From assembly GCA_946184195.1 (NCBI GenBank), contig CAMHEP010000040.1:1-10934 (forward strand): a stretch of 10,934 bases of DNA. The letters are read 5' to 3'. Below are positions 1 through 5,781 of the stretch, in pieces (position 1 is the first letter of the stretch; every line of letters starts with the position of its first letter). The position numbers and the translations under genes are program-made. The notes below the pieces were generated by a model. It ran no database searches and was not told the DNA's origin. It saw only the letters and a list, made by a program, of their open reading frames with translations. The DNA is from an uncultured Bacteroidales bacterium (lineage in GTDB: Bacteria > Bacteroidota > Bacteroidia > Bacteroidales > Paludibacteraceae).

Positions 1-140
1 GGCATCGCCTGTCTATTTAGCGTAAGCGGTATAGACCTTTTGCGACTGCCTTAGCAAACGCGACAGAGCCACTTCCCTTGTTTCATCCGCATGGTTTCAT
101 CCGAGGGATGAGCTCTTAGAGGCATCCCGAGGATAGAGGA

Positions 141-195
141 GGAAGTGCGAGCCGCTCAAACTCGCAGCGCGAGTTCTTCTAGGCGAGCCACTTCC
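141..195. repeat. Nested hairpins with a perfect 7-bp inner stem
   Basis: GGAAGTG (141-147) is exactly complementary to CACTTCC (189-195). Between them AACTCGC (159-165) and GCGAGTT (169-175) form a perfect 7-bp stem with a 3-nt AGC loop. The outer right arm is immediately followed by the 10-bp palindrome CCGACGTCGG (194-203). Nearby, GGGATG (113-118) can pair with CATCCC (123-128 region). No U-tract follows, so it is not a classical intrinsic terminator. Confidence 0.5.
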
Positions 196-200
196 GACGT

Positions 201-239
201 CGGGACCTGCTCGGGACATGCTCGGGCTCTGCTCGGGCT
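201..239. repeat. 11-bp tandem repeat, three copies plus a partial one
   Basis: Three adjacent 11-mers share the core TGCTCGGG: CTGCTCGGGAC (207-217), ATGCTCGGGCT (218-228) and CTGCTCGGGCT (229-239), preceded by a partial copy CGGGAC (201-206). The period is not an in-frame coding repeat of any gene found here. It directly abuts the large inverted repeat at 239-332. Its function is unknown; a protein-binding iteron or a slippage-prone intergenic repeat are both possible. Confidence 0.75.
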
Positions 240-332
240 TTGACTGACCCTGTCCGACGCCCTTAGTACGTACGCTTACTACCCTATATAGGGTACGTAA
301 GCAGTACTAACGGGCTCAAGGGTCTTGTCAAA
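239..332. repeat. Long imperfect inverted repeat of about 94 nt
   Basis: Successive arm segments pair in register: TTTGAC (239-244) with GTCAAA (327-332), GACCCT (246-251) with AGGGTC (319-324), GCCC (259-262) with GGGC (312-315), TTAGTAC (263-269) with GTACTAA (304-310), GCTTAC (274-279) with GTAAGC (297-302), and a perfect central palindrome TACCCTATATAGGGTA (280-295). That is about 37 paired bases per arm with small bulges. Neither strand has a T-run directly 3' of the structure, so a simple intrinsic terminator is unlikely. A MITE-like palindrome, a processed hairpin RNA or a cruciform-forming site are alternatives. Confidence 0.8.
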
Positions 333-464
333 AAATCGATTCTTGCGGCGTTACATTTAAAGAACTACAAGAACCCAACTATGACGTAGAAGATGCACCG
401 TACATGCACCGTCTATTTTAGGTAATGTAAATGATTCTACAAAAATCGGAATGGAGACGTTTTA

Positions 465-1802
465 TCACGTCAGGCGGTTGAGACGGCGGTAGTAGCGCGT
501 GAGGAAGAGAATGGCGACAAGAGTCAGGGCGACGATAAAACTTATCCACATACCCTCGACACCCAAGCCCAACGGGAACATCAACACATAACCCAACGGC
601 AAGGCAATCACACCGTACGAAAGTATCGAATAGAGCATCGGACGGCGTACATCGGTCACACCACGCAGCATGCCGGCTCCCACACACTGCAAGCCGTCTG
701 CATACTGGAAGAGTCCGGCATAGACGAGTAGCGGCGAAGCAATAGCAATCACCACGGGGTCATCGCTATAGAGGTATGGTATATAGTTGCGCAACCCTAT
801 CATCAATGATGCACCGATGGTATTCATCAGCAAGATAAGGTGGATACTGGCACGCGACGCCATCCGCAGCGCATGCCAATCGCGCAAACCGTACTGGTGC
901 GACACGCGGATAGTAGTTGCCGATCCCACACCCAGTGACAACAAGAAGGCACAATCGGCGATATTGTTGGCTATATGGTGAGCCGCCAGGGCTTCCTTGC
1001 TAATCCAACCAACCATGATAAACGACAAGGTGAAGAGGATAGTCTCCATGGTGGTCTGAAGACCGATGGGAAAGCCTACCTTCATCAGCTGGCGAAGTGT
1101 AGCACGGCTGAAGAGCCGTGTGGAAAAGAGCAGCACATATTCACGCCACTCACGGCGCCACCACATAGGTCCGATGAACAAGACAGGCATCAGCCCGGTA
1201 GCAATGAGGCTTGCCAGACCGGCTCCATAAGCTCCCATAGGCGGCAATCCCCAGTGACCATAGATAAACACCCAGTTGAGCAACACATTAACCACATTGG
1301 TGATAATTGATATCACCATCGCCACAGTCGTATTCCCCAGTCCCTCAAAGAACTGTTTGCAGACTATATACAGCAGGAACGGGAGGAGTCCCGCAATGCG
1401 TGTGATGAGGTAGGGTGTTGCCACACGAACCACGTCGGGGTCCTGACCCATCATAGGCAACATAGGAACCAAGAGTCCTATGACACTACTCGTCAGCACG
1501 CCCAACAGCAACGTGAACAGCAAGCCGTTCTGCAGCAGCGTCGCGACACGCTCCTGCTCCTTCCTGACAAAGGCATAACCCGTCAAGGGAGTGATGCCCA
1601 TCAGTGCTCCCATCGAGAAGACCATGAACGTGAAGAAAACCCCGTTGGCGAAACTGACGGCTGCCAAGTCGGTGGTGGAGTAATGCCCCACCATGATACT
1701 GTCGGCAAAACCCACCAATGCCGCACCCAACTGAGTGAGCATGACAGGAAAGGCAACCTTCAAGTTACGCTTATAATAAGGTATATAGTCGCGAAAAGCC
1801 AT
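465..1802 (-). CDS. NorM-type MATE family multidrug/sodium antiporter
   Basis: An inner-membrane transporter of the MATE family, expected to export cationic drugs or metabolites in exchange for sodium or protons. The 445 residues are hydrophobic throughout and fit the family's usual 12 transmembrane helices. The N-terminal signature DSIMVGH (34-40) followed by LAAVS (46-50) is typical of NorM. The three acidic residues that form the cation site in Vibrio cholerae NorM (Asp36, Glu255, Asp371) appear conserved at a constant offset of two: Asp34 in helix 1, Glu253 in TMETILF, and Asp369 in YADGLQ. Polar loops near 80-86 and 214-222 separate helices as expected. The ATG at 1802 is chosen because the protein starts at the usual distance from helix 1 and a promoter lies just upstream, giving only a very short leader. 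It is transcribed alone, away from the nucleotidase operon. Its substrate cannot be read from sequence. Confidence 0.95.
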   Translation of the reverse strand: MAFRDYIPYYKRNLKVAFPVMLTQLGAALVGFADSIMVGHYSTTDLAAVSFANGVFFTFMVFSMGALMGITPLTGYAFVRKEQERVATLLQNGLLFTLLLGVLTSSVIGLLVPMLPMMGQDPDVVRVATPYLITRIAGLLPFLLYIVCKQFFEGLGNTTVAMVISIITNVVNVLLNWVFIYGHWGLPPMGAYGAGLASLIATGLMPVLFIGPMWWRREWREYVLLFSTRLFSRATLRQLMKVGFPIGLQTTMETILFTLSFIMVGWISKEALAAHHIANNIADCAFLLSLGVGSATTIRVSHQYGLRDWHALRMASRASIHLILLMNTIGASLMIGLRNYIPYLYSDDPVVIAIASPLLVYAGLFQYADGLQCVGAGMLRGVTDVRRPMLYSILSYGVIALPLGYVLMFPLGLGVEGMWISFIVALTLVAILFLTRYYRRLNRLT

Positions 1803-1813
1803 AAAAACGGGTG

Positions 1814-1821
1814 CAAAGGTA
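1814..1821 (-). promoter_or_regulatory. Bacteroidetes promoter for the MATE gene
   Basis: On the minus strand a -7 box TACCTTTG (1821 to 1814) is preceded, after a 19-nt spacer, by a -33 TTTTG (1845 to 1841). Only 11 nt separate the end of the -7 box from the ATG, so the untranslated leader should be a few nucleotides at most and has no room for a ribosome binding site. The promoter overlaps the opposing promoter of the nucleotidase operon. Confidence 0.8.
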
Positions 1822-1851
1822 CAAAAATTTTTGCATATGACAAAATTTTTG

Positions 1852-1859
1852 TACCTTTG
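1852..1859 (+). promoter_or_regulatory. Bacteroidetes promoter for the nucleotidase-dipeptidase operon
   Basis: The -7 box TACCTTTG (1852-1859) follows a -33 TTTTG (1829-1833) at an 18-nt spacing. The ATG of the first gene lies 23 nt beyond the box, leaving a leader of roughly 15-20 nt that is A/T-rich (AAAATAAAT), typical of Bacteroidetes translation initiation without a Shine-Dalgarno sequence. Confidence 0.8.
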
Positions 1860-1882
1860 CCGCTGAAAATAAATCTATCTAT

Positions 1883-2623
1883 ATGAAAAAGACCCTTATC
1901 TATCTCTTCCCCCTCGTAGCATTGCTCCTACTGTTTGCATGCAACAAACCCGTTCAGGTTCGTTCCGTAGAGACCGAATCAATAGCCATTGACGCAACCT
2001 TGGATAACATCGAGGACAGTGATTACATAGCCGTATTGGCAGAGAAGACGGCACTGCTGGACAAGGAACTGGATGTCGTTATCGGATATGCTCCGGAAGA
2101 TATGTGCGTACGCCGTCCGGAGAGCAACATGGTCAACTGGACCGCCGATGCACTGCTGAGCAAGGCTAAACAATATTTCGACGGACGCGTAGACATGTCG
2201 TTAGTCAATATCGGCGGCGTACGATGCGACTGGAAGAAGGGCAGTATCACACGGCGTCATATCTTCGAGCTCATGCCCTTCAACAACGAACTGGTTGTGC
2301 TCACCCTGCGAGGTGAAGACCTCTTGGAGTTATGCCAAGTGATGGCAGAGGTAGGAGGAGAAGGTGTCTCCGGACTGAGGATGCAGGCGGAAGACAAGCA
2401 ACTCATTGCTGCCACCATTGACGGTGACAACATTGTGCCCGAAGCATACTACACGGTCGCCACCAGCGACTATCTGGCAGGCGGCAAAGACAAACTCACC
2501 CCTCTATGCCAAGCCGTGGAACGATGGGACTCCAACAGACTCATTCGCGACCTGTACATGGAATACGCTACCGAGCAAGGACAGATAGTTGCCTCGGTGG
2601 ACGGCAGAATGGAGGTGAGATAA
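1883..2623 (+). CDS. Lipoprotein consisting of a 5'-nucleotidase C-terminal (UshA-like) domain
   Basis: A 246-residue exported lipoprotein. Residues 1-19 form a lipoprotein signal peptide and LLFAC places the lipidated cysteine at Cys20, so it should be anchored in an envelope membrane. The rest matches only the C-terminal nucleotide-binding domain of the UshA/5'-nucleotidase family: NMVNWTADALL (82-92), VNIGGVR (108-114), GSIT (120-123), LMPFNNELV (130-138), and ATSDYLAGGKDK near 197-208. The N-terminal metallophosphoesterase domain with the two-metal catalytic site is absent. In Bacteroidetes the two domains are often separate neighbouring genes, but here the next gene is a dipeptidase. The protein alone should bind a nucleotide or nucleoside rather than hydrolyse it, unless its partner is encoded elsewhere. 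It is first in a three-gene operon. Confidence 0.9.
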   Translation: MKKTLIYLFPLVALLLLFACNKPVQVRSVETESIAIDATLDNIEDSDYIAVLAEKTALLDKELDVVIGYAPEDMCVRRPESNMVNWTADALLSKAKQYFDGRVDMSLVNIGGVRCDWKKGSITRRHIFELMPFNNELVVLTLRGEDLLELCQVMAEVGGEGVSGLRMQAEDKQLIAATIDGDNIVPEAYYTVATSDYLAGGKDKLTPLCQAVERWDSNRLIRDLYMEYATEQGQIVASVDGRMEVR

Positions 2624-2657
2624 TAAGAAATGACAAATGACGAATTATAAATTAGTA

Positions 2658-4325
2658 ATGAAAAAGATACTGTTCCCCCTCATCCTACTTTTTACAGCCG
2701 CCACATATAGTTTGGCTTGTACCAATTTCCTCGTAGGCAAAGACGCCAGCGAAGACGGCAGTACGTATATCAGTTATGCTGCCGATAGTTATTCTCTATA
2801 TGGTTTTCTCCGCTATCAAGCCGCAGCCGACCATCCCGCCGGTGCCCAACGCGCCGTCAGGGACTGGGACACAGGAAGACCGCTCGACTCCATTGCTGAG
2901 GTACGCCATACTTACTCGGTAGTGGGTAATATGAACGAACACCAACTCACCATCGGCGAGACCACATGGGGAGGACGCGAGGAACTATGGGACAGCGTAG
3001 GTATAGACTACGGAAGCCTCATCTATATTGCCTTAGAGCGTTGCCGCACAGCACGCAAAGCCATAGAGTGCATCACAGACCTCGTCGCACAATACGGCTA
3101 TGCCAGCGAGGGCGAGACCTTCTCCATCGGTGACCCCGATGAAGTGTGGATCATGGACCTCATCGGCAAAGGACCGGGCAGGAAAGGTGCGGTGTGGGTT
3201 GCTGCACGCGTCCCCGATGACTGTATATGCGCCCATGCCAACCAAGCACGCATCACTACCCTACCCGTGCAGGCTAAAGGCAATAAACGGCACGGCAACA
3301 AAGTATATAGCAAAGACGGCAATTGGATATGGTCGCGCGATGTCATCAGTTTCGCTCGCGAGAAAGGATATTTCAGCGGTAAGGATGCCGATTTCTCCTT
3401 CCAAGCCGCCTATGCGCCGTTCGACTTCAGCGGACTGTATGTCTGCGAAGCGCGTGTATGGAGTTTCTTCCGCCGGCATGCCGACGACATGGACCGCTAC
3501 TTCGACTACGCCACCGGTACCACCTTCCGCCAAACACACGGACAGACAGCCGGTGAGCCTATGCCGTTGTTTGTCAAGCCCAACCATAAACTATCCCTCC
3601 ACGATATGCGGCAGGCTATGCGCGACGAGTATCAGGGTACTCCCCTCGATATCACCTGCGGCACAGACGCCGGACCATGGAACAGCAAACTGCGGTATGG
3701 CGGACTGGGATTTAAGTTGGATAGCGTACAATATTGGTACGAACGTCCCACTGCCACCCAACAGACAGGATGGTCTTTCGTCAGTCAGATGCGCGGCATG
3801 AATCCCGCAGGAGGCATCTTCTGGTTCGGTGTGGACGACGCTGCCAACACCGTCTACATGCCGATATATTGCCGCATGGACAGCGTGCCTGAATGCCTGA
3901 GTGAGGGCAACGGCGACCTATATACCTATTCACCTACCAGTGCTTGGTGGGCATTCAACATGGTAGCCAACTGGGCGTACACCAAATATAGCCGTATACA
4001 TCCCGAGATAGTACGCGAACAACAAGTGTGGGAAGAACGTTTCGATAGCCAGATAGAGGGAGTTGACCGCCATGTGAGCGAGATGAACGACAAGGACGCA
4101 CGAGCATTCCTCACCAATTACTCATGCGCTCAAGCCCGACTGGTGCTGAACGCATGGAAAGAACTGGACATCTACCTGCGCGTTAAATATATAGACGGTC
4201 AAGAGCGTAAGGAGCAAGACGGACGCTTCGTACGTAACGCTTGGGGTGAACCGGTAGGACCAAACCGTCTTGCATTCCCTGAACCCTATTTACGAACCAT
4301 ACAAAACGAGATAACTCATGAATAG
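2658..4325 (+). CDS. Exported C69 (U34) family dipeptidase
   Basis: An Ntn-hydrolase peptidase that cleaves dipeptides outside the cytoplasm. I place the start at the second ATG (2658), not 2637, because it gives a clean signal peptide: MKKILFPLILLFTAATYSLA followed by Cys21. In this family that cysteine, freed by processing, is the N-terminal nucleophile, and CTNFLVGKDAS fits the expected mature terminus. The residue before the Ala is Leu with Ser at -3, so it is not a good lipobox. Other family motifs are GDPDEVWIMDL, GAVWVAARVPDD, HANQARI in the middle, and GGIFWFGVDDA and TVYMPIYCRM toward the C-terminus. At 555 residues it is of normal length for Bacteroidetes members. It starts 34 nt after the nucleotidase-domain gene and overlaps pepD by 8 nt, so the three are probably one transcript. 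Peptide preference is not readable. Confidence 0.93.
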   Translation: MKKILFPLILLFTAATYSLACTNFLVGKDASEDGSTYISYAADSYSLYGFLRYQAAADHPAGAQRAVRDWDTGRPLDSIAEVRHTYSVVGNMNEHQLTIGETTWGGREELWDSVGIDYGSLIYIALERCRTARKAIECITDLVAQYGYASEGETFSIGDPDEVWIMDLIGKGPGRKGAVWVAARVPDDCICAHANQARITTLPVQAKGNKRHGNKVYSKDGNWIWSRDVISFAREKGYFSGKDADFSFQAAYAPFDFSGLYVCEARVWSFFRRHADDMDRYFDYATGTTFRQTHGQTAGEPMPLFVKPNHKLSLHDMRQAMRDEYQGTPLDITCGTDAGPWNSKLRYGGLGFKLDSVQYWYERPTATQQTGWSFVSQMRGMNPAGGIFWFGVDDAANTVYMPIYCRMDSVPECLSEGNGDLYTYSPTSAWWAFNMVANWAYTKYSRIHPEIVREQQVWEERFDSQIEGVDRHVSEMNDKDARAFLTNYSCAQARLVLNAWKELDIYLRVKYIDGQERKEQDGRFVRNAWGEPVGPNRLAFPEPYLRTIQNEITHE

Positions 4326-5781
4326 TTTACAGCCCCAAGAGGTTTTCTCTATTTTCCACGAGATAACCCGTATTCCCCGTCCATCCAAACACGAGGAGCT
4401 AATCAGCCAATGGCTGATGGACTATGCCGCTAATCACCATATAGAGGCAGTGCAAGACGAAGCAATGAATGTCATCATGCGTGTTCCTGCCACCCCCGGC
4501 TATGAGGACCACGAAGGGGTGATCCTGCAAGCCCATATGGATATGGTCTGCGAGAAAGACGGGCACATCAACCATGACTTCATGGTCGACCCTATCGATA
4601 CCTATATGGACGGCGAATGGCTCAAAGCCCGTGGCACCACCTTGGGAGGTGATGACGGTATCGGCATGGCGATGGCACTGGCGGCACTAACCTCCAAGAC
4701 CCTGCGACACCCTGCCATGGAAGCACTATTCACCGTGGACGAAGAGACAGGACTCACCGGAGCCTTCAAACTGAAAGAGGGTATGCTGCACGGGAAGAGA
4801 CTCATCAACCTCGATAGCGAAGATGACGGACAGATATTCATCGGCTGTGCAGGCGGTATAGATACCCTTGCCAAGATGCACTATGAACCTGTGTCTGTCG
4901 ACCAACTCGGTGCACCGGATAACGGAGGCAAATGGTTTCCCGTCAAGATGAGCGTGAGCGGACTGATGGGAGGACACTCGGGCGACGACATCAACAAGGG
5001 ACGAGCCAACGCGGTCAAAATAATGGCAAACTTCCTCTATCAGGTGCAACAAGCCACGCCCATGCAACTCGCTATCATAGAGGGAGGTAACCTACGCAAC
5101 GCCATCGCACGCGAGGCTACGGCTACGTTCTGCGTACCTATGGTTTACAAAGAGCAACTACGTGTACAGTTCAATATATACACTGCCGACATGGAAAAAC
5201 AATTCGGAACGGTGGAGAAAGATATGCACCTCTCGCTGGAGTCCACCGACATGCCGGAGCAGTTTATTCCCACTCAGAAAGCGCATAACCTACTCATCGC
5301 CCTCTATGCCTGCCCGCACGGCATGATAGCGATGTCCAAGGAGATGCCGGGACTGGTAGAGACCAGCACAAACCTGGCGTCGGTGAAGATGAAAGAGGGA
5401 TATATCGAGGTGAATACCTCGCAACGCTCATCTGTAGAGAGTGAGAAACACCATATTAAGAACCGTGTAGAGATAGCCCTCGGTATGGGATGCGACGAGG
5501 TTACACACGGGGACGGATACCCGGGATGGAAACCCAACCCGCACTCACCTCTGGTGGAGACGACACGTCATGCCTACAAGGACCTCTTTGGCGAAGAACC
5601 GCAAGTACTGGCTATACACGCCGGACTGGAGTGCGGACTCTTCCTTGAGAAATATCCGTATCTCGACATGGTCAGCATCGGACCGCAAATGTACGGGGTA
5701 CACTCGCCGCAAGAGCGACTGAGTATACCCTCCACAGGACGCTGCTGGCAATGGCTTACCCGCGTGATAGAGACTTTGTAA
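4318..5781 (+). CDS. pepD: Cytosolic non-specific dipeptidase / Xaa-His dipeptidase (M20C)
   Basis: A cytosolic dinuclear-zinc aminopeptidase that hydrolyses Xaa-His and many other dipeptides. There is no signal peptide. The residues known to bind metal or catalyse in PepD are all present: His73 and Asp75 in AHMDMV, Asp112 in GGDDGIG, Glu142/Glu143 in DEETG, Asp166 in INLDSED, and His462 in GVHSPQERLSI near the C-terminus. MGGHSGDDIN in the middle is the lid/dimer-region motif of the family. Its 487 residues match the usual length. The ATG overlaps the 3' end of the exported dipeptidase gene by 8 nt, suggesting translational coupling; together they would cleave dipeptides on both sides of the inner membrane. 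The 3' end overlaps the convergent glycogen synthase gene by 26 bp. Confidence 0.96.
   Translation: MNSLQPQEVFSIFHEITRIPRPSKHEELISQWLMDYAANHHIEAVQDEAMNVIMRVPATPGYEDHEGVILQAHMDMVCEKDGHINHDFMVDPIDTYMDGEWLKARGTTLGGDDGIGMAMALAALTSKTLRHPAMEALFTVDEETGLTGAFKLKEGMLHGKRLINLDSEDDGQIFIGCAGGIDTLAKMHYEPVSVDQLGAPDNGGKWFPVKMSVSGLMGGHSGDDINKGRANAVKIMANFLYQVQQATPMQLAIIEGGNLRNAIAREATATFCVPMVYKEQLRVQFNIYTADMEKQFGTVEKDMHLSLESTDMPEQFIPTQKAHNLLIALYACPHGMIAMSKEMPGLVETSTNLASVKMKEGYIEVNTSQRSSVESEKHHIKNRVEIALGMGCDEVTHGDGYPGWKPNPHSPLVETTRHAYKDLFGEEPQVLAIHAGLECGLFLEKYPYLDMVSIGPQMYGVHSPQERLSIPSTGRCWQWLTRVIETL

Larger units (their letters stand above)
1..464. other. Gene-free, repeat- and hairpin-rich intergenic region
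   Basis: No convincing gene is visible on either strand. One plus-strand frame is open from the left edge to a TAG at 52-54 (17 codons); it could be the tail of a gene outside the window but is too short to judge. The rest is dense in short structures: a stem 11-16/31-36 whose inner two pairs close a GTAA tetraloop, duplicated GTTTCATCCG (80-89, 94-103), duplicated GAGCCACTTCC (66-76, 185-195), several hairpins, an 11-bp tandem repeat, a long inverted repeat, and duplicated ATGCACCGT (393-401, 404-412). It lies downstream of the minus-strand transporter gene. It could be a run of intergenic repeats, a structured RNA, or the remnant of a small element; the sequence alone does not decide. Confidence 0.7.
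1814..1859. repeat. Palindrome containing two overlapping divergent promoters
   Basis: The 18-nt arm at 1814-1831 (CAAAGGTACAAAAATTTT) is the exact reverse complement of 1842-1859, with a 10-nt centre that includes CATATG. Each arm carries one -7 box facing outward, and the T-tract ending in G of each arm serves as the -33 element for the promoter on the other side. Confidence 0.85.

Noticed and set aside
239..332. Long inverted repeat as an intrinsic terminator for the MATE gene
   Set aside because: On the minus strand the T-run comes before the hairpin and GC-rich sequence follows it. The structure is also much longer than a normal terminator and lies more than 130 nt past the stop codon.
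542..550. Perfect DnaA box TTATCCACA
   Set aside because: A single copy within conserved MATE codons, without a cluster, an A/T-rich unwinding region, or dnaA/dnaN neighbours. A chance match is the simplest explanation.
975..1310. A 111-codon open frame antisense to the MATE gene
   Set aside because: It lies opposite conserved transmembrane segments, and its composition is polar and low in pattern, as expected from the reverse strand of a membrane-protein gene.
2637..2657. Upstream ATG for the C69 dipeptidase gene
   Set aside because: It would put the seven residues MTNYKLV ahead of the signal peptide. The ATG at 2658 gives a standard MKK-type signal peptide ending just before the nucleophilic cysteine.
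3100..3801. A 233-codon open frame on the plus strand inside the C69 dipeptidase gene
   Set aside because: It is a +1-frame shadow of a well-supported gene. The translation is rich in Pro, Ser, Thr and Arg with no recognisable domain, and it has no initiation context.
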